From an uncultured Spirochaetaceae bacterium (lineage in GTDB: Bacteria > Spirochaetota > Spirochaetia > Treponematales > Treponemataceae), in NCBI GenBank assembly GCA_902789325.1, contig CADANN010000019.1, positions 1-41,540 on the forward strand: DNA of 41,540 nucleotides. Reading direction: 5' to 3'. Shown piece after piece: positions 31,544 to 40,056 of this stretch (the first letter of the stretch is position 1; every line of letters begins with the position of its first letter). The notes below the pieces were generated by a model that made no database searches, was not told where the DNA came from, and was given only the letters and a program-made list of their open reading frames with translations. Both the position numbers and the translations under genes were made by a program.

Positions 31544-33124
31544 CTACTCTGCTTTCCAGAATCTTGCCTTATATCCAAACTCTTTCGGGACCTTCATTGT
31601 AAGAAGGTTTGTATGATCAAAGGCTTTAGAAGTTTTTACACTTACAACTTCTGCATCACAAATAACTTCTCCGCTACGGCTCAGAGCCTTGCCAATTGAT
31701 CCAGCCGCAGGAAGTGGCAAAAACTCATAAGGCAAAGTTACGCTTGTAAAGCCCGGTTCAAAATCTTCATTAACAAGGAAAATTGCCTGACCAGAACAGC
31801 TTGCCACGCACATACCACAGCCTGTACAGCCGCAGTTTTCTGGCGCAACAACTGGAAGAGCTGTAATGCAGGAACCGATTTTTATGCAGTTTTTCTTACA
31901 GGCATCCTGACACGGGTTACATGGAATATTCTGTGTACATTCAATAACAGGATGTATTCCTTTTTGATGTGTAACACCCGGATACCTTTCAATTTCATCC
32001 TCTGCAATATAACCTTTTTGAAGAAGATTCATAGAAACAGGAATTCCTTCATCTGTTTTTTCAATAAGTTTTCCACGGTTAGACGGAGCAAACATTCCTT
32101 GACGCAGACTGTCCAGATCTTTCTGATATGTTTCCTCTGCTTCAACCATAGGCTTTTCTTCTGTAAAACCAAGCTTGTAAGCAGCACGGAGTCCTGACAT
32201 TCGTCCCTTAATCATTGCAGAGCTGGCTTCTTCTATACCACTTACATCACCGGCAGCAAAAAGACAAGGAACCGAGGTCTCACCATACTCATCTACAATC
32301 GGAACCTGTCCGCCACGTTTAGGGTTATCTTCCATCTTACAACCGGACATTTTCAAAAGCTGACTCATAGGGCTTAGACCTACCGCGATACACACCGTAT
32401 CAGCATCAAAATGTATTTCTGTTCCAGGAATAATCTTAAAATGTTCGTCTACCTTACCAATCGTTACGCCTTCAACCTTTTCTGTGCCTTCAACTTTTTT
32501 AATAGTGTAACCAAGGTAAAATGGAACTCCAGTTCTGGCAACCTTTGCTGCATGTACACCATAACCGCCGATTCTTGGTGCTGCATCTACAAGGGCAACT
32601 ACCTCACAACCTGCCTGCAAAAGCTGAAAACTTACAACAAGCCCAACGTTCCCGCTACCAAGCATAAGGATTTTTTTACCAGGTTTTACGGCATTCAGAT
32701 TCATCATGGTCTGTGCAGCACCGGCTCCGATTACACCAGGCAAAGTCCAGCCTTCAAAAGGAACCATATTTTCTGCAGCTCCAGTTGCAATAATCACACT
32801 GCTTCCCTTGTAATGATGAATTGCTCCGTCATGATTTACAGTAACTTCTTTGTTTTCAAAAATACCGGTTACTGTTGCATCAAGTTTTACCTGAACACCT
32901 GCAGTATCGGCTTCTTTCAAAAGCTCTGTTCCAATATTAAATCCTCTGATTTTTGCCTTATGTTCCTTTGATCCAAAAAACTTATGGATCTGCTTAAAAA
33001 GCTGGCCACCCGGTTTATGATTTTCATCAAAAACAATAACCTTCATCCCCTGTTTTGCAGCTTCAATAGCAGCACTTAATCCGGCTGGGCCTGCCCCTAC
33101 AACTATTAAATCAAATCTTTCCAT
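31544..33124 (-). CDS. FAD/NAD(P) oxidoreductase with C-terminal two-[4Fe-4S] ferredoxin domain (HcnB/OoxA-like)
   Basis: A 526-residue protein. The N-terminal ~370 residues are a two-dinucleotide-domain flavoprotein: LIVVGAGPAGLSAAIEAAKQG near residue 10, IIATGAAENMVPFEGW, and a second fold KILMLGSGNVGLVVSFQLL near 160, ending in CLFAAGDVSGIEEASSAM. Residues ~395-445 carry many cysteines: CTQNIPCNPCQDAC and CTGCGMCVASC, the latter a classical CxxCxxCxxxC site, so two [4Fe-4S] clusters are likely. In HcnB/OoxA-type subunits a BFD domain is more usual here. The electron acceptor is therefore perhaps ferredoxin- or NAD-linked, which suits an anaerobe. Neighbours 31218-31532 and 33138-33461 supply the other clusters. 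Confidence 0.92.
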   Translation of the reverse strand: MERFDLIVVGAGPAGLSAAIEAAKQGMKVIVFDENHKPGGQLFKQIHKFFGSKEHKAKIRGFNIGTELLKEADTAGVQVKLDATVTGIFENKEVTVNHDGAIHHYKGSSVIIATGAAENMVPFEGWTLPGVIGAGAAQTMMNLNAVKPGKKILMLGSGNVGLVVSFQLLQAGCEVVALVDAAPRIGGYGVHAAKVARTGVPFYLGYTIKKVEGTEKVEGVTIGKVDEHFKIIPGTEIHFDADTVCIAVGLSPMSQLLKMSGCKMEDNPKRGGQVPIVDEYGETSVPCLFAAGDVSGIEEASSAMIKGRMSGLRAAYKLGFTEEKPMVEAEETYQKDLDSLRQGMFAPSNRGKLIEKTDEGIPVSMNLLQKGYIAEDEIERYPGVTHQKGIHPVIECTQNIPCNPCQDACKKNCIKIGSCITALPVVAPENCGCTGCGMCVASCSGQAIFLVNEDFEPGFTSVTLPYEFLPLPAAGSIGKALSRSGEVICDAEVVSVKTSKAFDHTNLLTMKVPKEFGYKARFWKAE

Positions 33125-33137
33125 ATTTTATCTCCGG

Positions 33138-33461
33138 TTAGTCTTTCCAGTCTTTTTCTGCAGAAGCACCATACTGTGTCTGAACTTTCATTCCTTCTTT
33201 TAATGGTGTAATACAGGTTCGTGTATTTGGAACTCCATCAACAACCATTACACAGTCAGTGCAGCGTCCAATTGCACAGAAGATTCCTCTTGGTTTATGT
33301 AATTTTGATGTCTCTCTATGTTTTAAGATTCCGGCTGCTCTTAAAGAGGCTGCAACCGGTTCGCCTTCATAGCCCTGCATTTCTTTCCCATCTAATGTAA
33401 AAGTAACAAGTTTACCTTTTTCTGGTACTCCAAGGATTGGATGTTCTGTTATTCGTTCCAT
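33138..33461 (-). CDS. [2Fe-2S] subunit of the dehydrogenase complex (HcnA-like)
   Basis: A 107-residue plant-type [2Fe-2S] protein like HcnA or the N-terminal part of sarcosine oxidase alpha subunit. The cluster cysteines are C62, C67, C70 and C83 (C-x4-C-x2-C-x12-C, in FCAIGRCTDCVMVVDGVPNTRTC). VTFTLDGKEMQGYEGEPVAASLRAAGI is the usual N-terminal strand-and-helix part. It is the first gene of the four-gene operon and lies 13 nt before the FAD/ferredoxin subunit. It starts 138 bp from the divergent ornithine-cyclodeaminase-family gene. GAGGT lies a few nt upstream of the ATG. Confidence 0.92.
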   Translation of the reverse strand: MERITEHPILGVPEKGKLVTFTLDGKEMQGYEGEPVAASLRAAGILKHRETSKLHKPRGIFCAIGRCTDCVMVVDGVPNTRTCITPLKEGMKVQTQYGASAEKDWKD

Positions 33462-33522
33462 GTTTTACCTCACAGGCAACAATTTAATTTCATTTTTTTT
33501 TATTTTCTTGTAAAAACTCGCA

Positions 33523-33550
33523 TTGGATTTTTTTCTGTAATATATAAAAT
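33523..33550 (+). promoter_or_regulatory. Candidate promoter of the OCD-family/M20 operon
   Basis: TTGGAT at 33523-33528, a 16-bp spacer and TAAAAT at 33545-33550, leaving a leader of about 43 nt before GGAGG and the ATG at 33600. The same 138-bp region must also hold the promoter of the divergent dehydrogenase operon. TTTACA is seen on that strand, but its -10 box is unclear. Confidence 0.45.
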
Positions 33551-33599
33551 GACTCTCAATTATGAATTATGGCTTAGCGCTGTTTCTGGAGGTAAACAA

Positions 33600-34751
33600 A
33601 TGAATGAAAATAACTTTCCAAATGTGGATATTCTTTTTTTGAATGAAAAAGATTTACTTGAGTGCGGCGTAACAAATATGAAAAACTGCATTGATGTAAT
33701 GGAAAAACATTTTTCTTTAATCAGTAAAGGTGATTACAGAATGGGTGGAGCAAACGGAAATGAACACGGACTTAAGATGTCCTTTCCAAACACTTCTGAT
33801 ATAGAAGGATTTCCATTAAACGGCCCTGATTACAGATTTATGGCTATGCCAGCCTATCTTGGAGGGGAGTTCCGAACTTGTGGAATTAAAACTTATGGTT
33901 CAAACCAGGCAAACCGTGCAAAGGGACTTCCACGTTCTGTACTGATGCTTCAACTGCTTGATTATGAATCTGGTGCACCTTATGCCTATATGTCTGCAAA
34001 CCTTATAAGCTCAATGCGAACAGGAGCAGTTCCTGGCCTTGGAATACGATATCTTTCTATTGAAAAACCAGAAGTGGCCGCAATCATAGGCCCTGGCGTT
34101 ATGGGAAGAACTGCCGCTCTGGCAATTGCCTGCGAAAAACCTTCTGTAACTACTATCAAAATCAAAGGTCGTTCTCAAAAGGGCATAGATGAGTTTATTG
34201 AATTCTGTAAGGAAAACTGTCCAACCTTTAAGAACTTTGTAGTCTGCTCTTCTATAGAAGAAGCAGCAAAAGACAGCGACATTATCTATTTTGGAACTAC
34301 AAATGCGGCAAAATATGAAGACAATCCTTACCTTGCTGATTCCTGGATAAAGCCGGGAGCTCTTGTAATAAGCACAAGCGCTCTTCTTATGGATCACAAA
34401 GACTGGGGCGATACAAACAAATTCAAACTGGTAAGCGACGACTACAAAATGTATGTCGGCTGGGGTCAAGGTCGCGAAGCTCCAACTCAAAAATCAGTTT
34501 CCACCTTAATAGGCATGGGCTTTTACGATGCAACTGTAGAAGGAATTATTTCTGAAAAAGATATTACAGAAATTGGCGATGTTGTAAATAAAAAACGCGC
34601 CGCCCGCGACAACGACAAGCAGATAATTGTTTATGCAGTTGGAGGTATGCCTACAGAAGACGTTGCATGGGGAAGAACCTGCTACGAAACTGCAGTTCAG
34701 AAAAAGATTGGCACAAAACTCAATCTCTGGACTTCTGCTGAGTGGAAATAA
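33600..34751 (+). CDS. Ornithine cyclodeaminase/mu-crystallin family protein
   Basis: A 383-residue NAD(P)-binding protein of the OCD/mu-crystallin family. The N-terminus VDILFLNEKDLLECGV, GGEFRTCGIKTYGSNQANRAKGLPRSVLML and YAYMSANLISSMRTGAVPGL are typical, as is the dinucleotide loop AAIIGPGVMGRTAALAIA near residue 160. Members deaminate ornithine to proline or reduce cyclic imines; some only bind substrates, so the exact reaction is not known. At 383 residues it is longer than the ~330-350 of true ornithine cyclodeaminases. The ATG at 33600 has GGAGG seven nt upstream; the frame is open back to 33441, but that part does not look coding. It is divergent from the Fe-S dehydrogenase operon and precedes the RocB-like gene by 24 nt. 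Confidence 0.88.
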   Translation: MNENNFPNVDILFLNEKDLLECGVTNMKNCIDVMEKHFSLISKGDYRMGGANGNEHGLKMSFPNTSDIEGFPLNGPDYRFMAMPAYLGGEFRTCGIKTYGSNQANRAKGLPRSVLMLQLLDYESGAPYAYMSANLISSMRTGAVPGLGIRYLSIEKPEVAAIIGPGVMGRTAALAIACEKPSVTTIKIKGRSQKGIDEFIEFCKENCPTFKNFVVCSSIEEAAKDSDIIYFGTTNAAKYEDNPYLADSWIKPGALVISTSALLMDHKDWGDTNKFKLVSDDYKMYVGWGQGREAPTQKSVSTLIGMGFYDATVEGIISEKDITEIGDVVNKKRAARDNDKQIIVYAVGGMPTEDVAWGRTCYETAVQKKIGTKLNLWTSAEWK

Positions 34752-34775
34752 AAAATGAATTAACAGGAGGTAAAG

Positions 34776-36404
34776 ATGATTAACTCTGAAATGCTTGCTA
34801 TAGCAAAGGAACTTGTTCAAACGCCCAGCATAAACTCTACGCCCGGCGAAAAAATGATTGGTCTCAAAATCGAAAAGCTTTTACGGGATATGCCATATTT
34901 TCAAAAACATCCGGAACTTGTCTTTGTAAAAGTTATGGACAATGATGCTCTGGAACGCAGAAGTGTAATGGCTCTGCTTATAGGTGAAAAATCAGATTCT
35001 AAAAAAACTCTCATTTTTCATGGCCACACAGATACAGTAGGTCTCGAAGGTTTTGGAACTCTTGAACCTTATGCTTTTGATCCTGATGTATTGATTGAAA
35101 AGATGAAAGAAGTTTCACTGCCAGCAGAAGTTCTTGAAGACCTCAAGAGCGGAGATTATATGTTTGGACGCGGAGCCTGCGATATGAAAAGCGGCGATGC
35201 TGTTTTTCTTGGTCTCATAAAAAAACTGAGTGAACATCCAGAAGAACTCGATGGAAATATTCTTGTAAGTTTTAATCCAGTTGAGGAAACCGGCCACTTT
35301 GGAATTATTGATGCTCTTCAAACTATTATTGACATTCGCGATAAGTATAATCTGGAATATGTGCTTGCCGTAAACAATGATTATATCTGTCCGCTTTACA
35401 AAGGAGATCCCTTAAAAACAATTTACACAGGTGTTGTCGGCAAAGCCGCACCGTGCTTTTATATTCAGGGAAAAGAAACTCATGTAGGACAGGTTTATGA
35501 AGGACTCGACGCTTCCTTTATGGCTGCAAAACTCGTAGAAGAAATTAACTTCAACCGTAACTACTCTGACAACTTTGAAGGTGAATGGACATACCCGCCG
35601 TCTGTACTCAAAATGCGAGACTTAAAACCCTGGTACAATGTTCAGACCCCAAAAGATGCATTTCTTTTGTTCCACTACTCCATTCATAATAAATCCATTA
35701 AAGATATCACGGAGCAGATGAAGGCTGCGGCCTTAAAAGTCTTTAAGGAGACAGTTGCTCATGTAAATTCTGAATTTGAATGGTTCTGTCAGAAAAGCGG
35801 TCAGGAATATAAACCTTATTCCTACAAGGAAAATATCTTCAGCTATGACGAACTTAAAACTCTTGCAAAAGCAAATCCAGAATTCAGCGAAACAAAGCTG
35901 GATTGCATAATGAAGGAGGAACAGAAAAAAGGAACAGAACTACGGGAAATTCCATTGCCTATGATAAAGTACCTTTTACAGACTGCAAATATTACTGACC
36001 CTGCAATCGTTGTATTTTATGCTACACCTTTCTGTCCTCATAACACAATGCAAAAAGAGGATTCTCATTTTATTGATGAGCTGAAAGCAATTGCAGAAAA
36101 GACAGAAAAAGAAACTGGAGATAAATTCCGTTTTATGAAGTTCTTCCAGAGTCTTTCTGATTCAAGCTATTTTAAATGTGATGATGATGAAGAATCTTTG
36201 AACAGCATAAGAACGAATTATCCGGGCTTTGATATTGTGGCACCAATGGGAATTGAAAAAATTAAACAGTTGAATGTTCCAACGGTGAACTATGGCTGCT
36301 ATGGAAAAGATGCTCATAAGTGGACAGAGCGAGTTAATCTGCCATACACCTTTGAAGTGCTCCCTGTTCTGCTGATGAATACAATAGACTATTACTTAAG
36401 ATAG
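34776..36404 (+). CDS. M20-family metallopeptidase, RocB-like
   Basis: A 542-residue zinc hydrolase similar to RocB, an M20 protein linked to arginine use in Bacillus. Metal and catalytic residues are in place: HGHTDTVG (H84, D86), GRGACDMKSG (D136) and NPVEETGH (E170, E171). M20 enzymes cleave amide or peptide bonds of small substrates, such as dipeptides or acylated amino acids; the RocB branch has no firmly known substrate. The ribosome site AGGAGG lies shortly upstream. It follows the OCD-family gene by 24 nt and ends at a strong terminator (36464-36494). It may release an amino acid that the dehydrogenase or OCD-type protein then handles. Confidence 0.9.
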   Translation: MINSEMLAIAKELVQTPSINSTPGEKMIGLKIEKLLRDMPYFQKHPELVFVKVMDNDALERRSVMALLIGEKSDSKKTLIFHGHTDTVGLEGFGTLEPYAFDPDVLIEKMKEVSLPAEVLEDLKSGDYMFGRGACDMKSGDAVFLGLIKKLSEHPEELDGNILVSFNPVEETGHFGIIDALQTIIDIRDKYNLEYVLAVNNDYICPLYKGDPLKTIYTGVVGKAAPCFYIQGKETHVGQVYEGLDASFMAAKLVEEINFNRNYSDNFEGEWTYPPSVLKMRDLKPWYNVQTPKDAFLLFHYSIHNKSIKDITEQMKAAALKVFKETVAHVNSEFEWFCQKSGQEYKPYSYKENIFSYDELKTLAKANPEFSETKLDCIMKEEQKKGTELREIPLPMIKYLLQTANITDPAIVVFYATPFCPHNTMQKEDSHFIDELKAIAEKTEKETGDKFRFMKFFQSLSDSSYFKCDDDEESLNSIRTNYPGFDIVAPMGIEKIKQLNVPTVNYGCYGKDAHKWTERVNLPYTFEVLPVLLMNTIDYYLR

Positions 36405-36463
36405 TTTTAGATTAAAACCCAAACTTCGTCACACTCCTAATTTTAGTTAAAAAAGTTTTTTTC

Positions 36464-36494
36464 ATGGACTGACTTCTCCATTTGGTCAGTCCAT
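36464..36494 (+). terminator. Intrinsic terminator of the OCD/M20 operon
   Basis: ATGGACTGAC (36464-36473) and GTCAGTCCAT (36485-36494) form a perfect 10-bp stem with an 11-nt loop. A T-run follows immediately (36494-36501) and a second starts at 36503. It separates the M20 gene from the dipeptide transporter genes. Confidence 0.88.
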
Positions 36495-36604
36495 TTTTTT
36501 TCTTTTTTTTGAAGTTTTTTTAAGTGCAAATTTTTACAAGTAAAAAACCTTTTATCATGCTAAAAACTACCCAGATTCTAAACACAGAAACCTGGAGGTT
36601 AAAC

Positions 36605-38182
36605 ATGAAGAGAATTAGAAATCTTTTATTCTGTTCCATGCTCGTTTTGGGACTCGTATCGTGCTCAGAAAAGAAAGCACCAGCCACTACAGAAGTTAAG
36701 TACAAAGATGTATTGAGCATTGCCTATAATGCCCAGCCATCAACTTTTGATCCGATGGTAACCGGTGCAACCGCTACTGCGGAAGTTTGCCGACTCGTAT
36801 TCGAATCACTGTTTGAAATGGACGAGCATGGAGACCCTCGCCCACAGTTATGTGAAAGCTACACAAAGTCAGACGACAACACACAGTGGACTTTCAAGCT
36901 GCGCAAAGGAGTTATATTCCACAACGGCGAAGAAATGAAGGCAAAGGATGTTGCAGCATCTATGAACCGCTGGGTTTCACAAAACACAATTATCCAGCGT
37001 GCAATCAAGAATGGCGAAAAGTTTGTAGCAGATGATGAGTATACTGTATCAATCAAAATTGACAGTCCAACTCTGATGCTTCCGAACATGATTGCACAGT
37101 TCAGCCAGTTTGCAGCAATTCTTCCGGCAAGCGTAATTGAAAGCATTGGTTCGGGAACCTTGCAGCCAAAAGATCTTATAGGTACAGGTTCATTTAAGTT
37201 TATTGAGTGGGCTGTAGACAGCTACATAAAGCTTGAAGCTTTTGACGGTTACAAGCCATGTACGACCGAACGTTCAGGTTCTTATGGTGACAGAACAACT
37301 GGTGTAAAGACAGTTATGATTTACTTTGTAACTGACCCTCAAACCCGACTTACAGGTCTTGAAACTGGTGAATATGACATTGCAGTAAACATCAACTACA
37401 CCGATGTACCACGTCTTAAGACAATGCGCGGCGTAAAGATGATGTCAGAAACCTTCAACGTTCTTACAGTAACGATGAACAAGGATCTTAACGGAGATTC
37501 TATAATGAAGGACGAAAAGTGGAGACAGGTAATTGGATATGCAATCAACCTTGATGAAATCATGGAAGGTGCAATTCCAAGTGTAGGCGACTACAAGGCA
37601 TACTACGCAGATGCCGGATACTTTGGAAAAGATTCGCCATGGCATTCTGGTGCAAAAAGTGCTGTAACTTATAATCCAGAAAAGGCAAAGGCACTGCTTA
37701 AGGAACTTGGTTATGACGGTTCGCCATTACGCATGATGACAACCGAAGCCTATACAGAGTTCTACAATGCAACACTTGTTATGAAGCAGCAGCTTGAAGC
37801 AGTAGGCTTTAAGGTTCAGTTTGATGTATATGACTGGGGAACAATGCTTACAAAGCTTGGTTCAACAAAGGGTTGGGATCTCTACCCTATGAACTATCCT
37901 TTTGCAAACAACCCATGTTCGAACATGACACTTATGAAAACAAATGCATCTGGCTTTACAAACGATCCAAAGCTTAACAGCCTTATGTCTGAACTTCAGG
38001 CTCTTCCTGATACAGACAAAGCAAAGGCCTTCTGGAATAGGACAATTGAACCATACTGCGAAGAGGCAATGTTCATTATCAACCTTGGTGGTTATGACTT
38101 TGTATATGGTGTTAGTGATAAGGTGGAAGGTTTCAAGCCTTTCTATGGTCTAGACATTTGGGGAACTAAGGTGGCCCAGTAA
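36605..38182 (+). CDS. Peptide/opine-type ABC transporter substrate-binding lipoprotein (DppA/OppA-like)
   Basis: A 525-residue SBP family 5 lipoprotein. Signal peptide with lipobox LGLVSC (Cys20), then the family blocks LSIAYNAQPSTFDPMV, AEVCRLVFESLFEMDEHG, WTFKLRKGVIFHNGEEMKAKDV and LIGTGSFKFIEWAVDSYIKLEAF. The family binds dipeptides, oligopeptides, nickel, glutathione, opines and other compounds. GGAGG lies 6 nt before the ATG at 36605, which decides the start over the longer frame from 36524. It heads a dppA-dppB-dppC-amidohydrolase unit. No ATPase subunits (DppD/F) are seen before the window ends, so they either lie further downstream or are shared. Confidence 0.93.
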   Translation: MKRIRNLLFCSMLVLGLVSCSEKKAPATTEVKYKDVLSIAYNAQPSTFDPMVTGATATAEVCRLVFESLFEMDEHGDPRPQLCESYTKSDDNTQWTFKLRKGVIFHNGEEMKAKDVAASMNRWVSQNTIIQRAIKNGEKFVADDEYTVSIKIDSPTLMLPNMIAQFSQFAAILPASVIESIGSGTLQPKDLIGTGSFKFIEWAVDSYIKLEAFDGYKPCTTERSGSYGDRTTGVKTVMIYFVTDPQTRLTGLETGEYDIAVNINYTDVPRLKTMRGVKMMSETFNVLTVTMNKDLNGDSIMKDEKWRQVIGYAINLDEIMEGAIPSVGDYKAYYADAGYFGKDSPWHSGAKSAVTYNPEKAKALLKELGYDGSPLRMMTTEAYTEFYNATLVMKQQLEAVGFKVQFDVYDWGTMLTKLGSTKGWDLYPMNYPFANNPCSNMTLMKTNASGFTNDPKLNSLMSELQALPDTDKAKAFWNRTIEPYCEEAMFIINLGGYDFVYGVSDKVEGFKPFYGLDIWGTKVAQ

Positions 38183-38184
38183 AT

Positions 38185-39147
38185 ATGAAGATAGGAAGAT
38201 TTATAGTTAAGAGATTATTTTCAACAATTGGCACACTATTCATACTCTCGCTATTTATCTTTCTATTGATCCATTTGACTCCAGGCGATCCTGCACGAAT
38301 TCTGCTAGGTGCTGATGCCTCAGATGAATCAGTAGAAATGGTGCGGGAAGAGCTTGGATTAAATAAACCGATTATTCAGCAATACGTAAGCTGGATTGGA
38401 AATGTTATACATGGTGATCTTGGGAAGAGCTATACCAGAAACGGTTCTGTAACAAAGGCCATTTCTGCTTCCCTTGCGCCTACCATGTCTTTATCCTTGT
38501 GGGCACTTATTCTTTCAGTGCTTCTTGCAATTCCACTTGGAGTTGTAGCCGCAAGTAAAAAAGGAAAGGCTGGAGATTCCGGAATAATCGGTTTTTCACT
38601 TATAGGAATTTCCATTCCTTCCTTTCTGATGAGTTTAATTCTGGTAATGATTTTTTCAGTTACCTTAAAGTGGTTTCCGGTTGCCGGATATAAACCAATA
38701 AAAGAATACGGGCTTGCAACACACCTAAGATACATAGTTCTGCCGGTGATTTCCCTCTCTCTGATGCAGGCCGCAGTTCTTACACGAATGACCCGTTCAT
38801 CAATGATTGATGTAATAAACAATGATTACATAAAAACAGCAAAAGCAAAGGGGCTTACTGCAAGAGTAGTACTTTACAAGCACGCTCTTAAGAATGCAAT
38901 GATTCCAATCCTTACAACAATAGGACAAACCTTTGCAACCCTCCTGAGTGGAGCCGCAGTCATGGAAACTGTATTCGGTATTCCAGGAATAGGACAGCTG
39001 ATTGTCAGTTCAGTTACAAAACGAGACTACCCTGTTATTCAGGGCATTGTTCTGGTAATCAGTCTGATTTACATAGTAATAAACCTTGTGATTGATCTTC
39101 TTTACGGAATTATTGATCCAAGAATGAGAGATGTAAGTAAGAGGTAA
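38185..39147 (+). CDS. Peptide-type ABC transporter permease, DppB-like
   Basis: A 320-residue permease with about six membrane helices. The N-terminal FIVKRLFSTIGTLFILSLFIFLLIHLTPGDPA is the DppB/OppB signature, as are GDLGKSYTRNG and the EAA loop YIKTAKAKGLTARVVLYKHALKNAMIPILT. GAAVMETVFGIPGIGQLIV precedes the last helices. It starts 2 nt after the binding-protein stop; AAGGTGG lies 10 nt upstream of its ATG, and DppC follows 3 nt after its stop. Confidence 0.95.
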   Translation: MKIGRFIVKRLFSTIGTLFILSLFIFLLIHLTPGDPARILLGADASDESVEMVREELGLNKPIIQQYVSWIGNVIHGDLGKSYTRNGSVTKAISASLAPTMSLSLWALILSVLLAIPLGVVAASKKGKAGDSGIIGFSLIGISIPSFLMSLILVMIFSVTLKWFPVAGYKPIKEYGLATHLRYIVLPVISLSLMQAAVLTRMTRSSMIDVINNDYIKTAKAKGLTARVVLYKHALKNAMIPILTTIGQTFATLLSGAAVMETVFGIPGIGQLIVSSVTKRDYPVIQGIVLVISLIYIVINLVIDLLYGIIDPRMRDVSKR

Positions 39148-39150
39148 AAG

Positions 39151-40044
39151 ATGAGCAGAAGACTTTCAAACTCACGGGCACAAAGCATCAGGCTTTCAAA
39201 GCAATATCTTACTGAATATAAGAAAACTGTTTTCATCAACTTTTTCAGAAAGAAGCTGATATTTATTGGTGCAGTTGTTACTGTGCTCTTAATGCTGATT
39301 GCAATTTTTGCACCAGTACTCATACCTTATGATATATACGAAATTGATGTTATGAATAAGCTGGCAGCTCCAAACAGGGCTCACCTATTCGGTACTGACA
39401 ACCTTGGCCGTGACATTCTTAGCAGAGTGATTTACGGAACCAGAATATCTATGACAGTCGGAATCTGGACTGCTTTTATCTGTCTTTTTGCAGGACTTTT
39501 TCTGGGAATACTGGCAGGTTACATTCATTTTATTGATAACCTGATAATGAGAATCTGCGAAGGTCTTGCTGCCATACCGCCTATTCTCATGGCCATAGCA
39601 CTTGTAGCAGCACTTGGAACTTCTACAAAAAATGTAATAGTAGCACTCAGCATTGTAAACATTCCTGCAATTGCACGTGTTTCCAGAGCTTCTACACTAA
39701 GTGTGAAAAACCTCACTTATATTGAAGCGGCTCGAGCAGAAGGCTGTTCTTCAATGAGAATAATTCTGAAGCATATTTTGCCAAACATTATTTCACCGGT
39801 AATTGTTCAGATAACTTATATTTTTGCAAATGCAATTATTACAGAAGCTGCTCTGAGTTTTTTGGGAGCAGGAGTTCCACAGCCTGTACCAAGTTTGGGA
39901 AACATGCTTTATGAAGCAAAGATGTACATCTTTAATGCATGGTGGATGACAATTTTTCCAGGCATTTTTATGGTGCTCACTGTATTAGGCTTAAACCTTT
40001 TCGGTGATGGATTAAGAGATATTTTTGACCCTAGTTCAAATTAA
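39151..40044 (+). CDS. Peptide-type ABC transporter permease, DppC-like
   Basis: A 297-residue permease partner of the DppB-like protein. An N-terminal cytoplasmic piece precedes the first helix (IFIGAVVTVLLMLIAIFAPVLIPYD). The DppC signature HLFGTDNLGRDILSRVIYGTRIS follows, then the EAA loop YIEAARAEGCSSMRIILKHILPNIISPVIV, with EAALSFLGAGVPQPVPSLGNML near the end. It is closely packed with its neighbours: 3 nt after DppB and 12 nt before the amidohydrolase, whose ribosome site AAGGAGG lies between. Confidence 0.95.
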   Translation: MSRRLSNSRAQSIRLSKQYLTEYKKTVFINFFRKKLIFIGAVVTVLLMLIAIFAPVLIPYDIYEIDVMNKLAAPNRAHLFGTDNLGRDILSRVIYGTRISMTVGIWTAFICLFAGLFLGILAGYIHFIDNLIMRICEGLAAIPPILMAIALVAALGTSTKNVIVALSIVNIPAIARVSRASTLSVKNLTYIEAARAEGCSSMRIILKHILPNIISPVIVQITYIFANAIITEAALSFLGAGVPQPVPSLGNMLYEAKMYIFNAWWMTIFPGIFMVLTVLGLNLFGDGLRDIFDPSSN

Positions 40045-40056
40045 AAGGAGGCAATT

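Noticed and set aside
33441..33599. Upstream extension of the OCD-family protein
   Set aside because: The stretch is T-rich, overlaps the divergent promoter region and precedes a perfect GGAGG placed 7 nt before the ATG at 33600.
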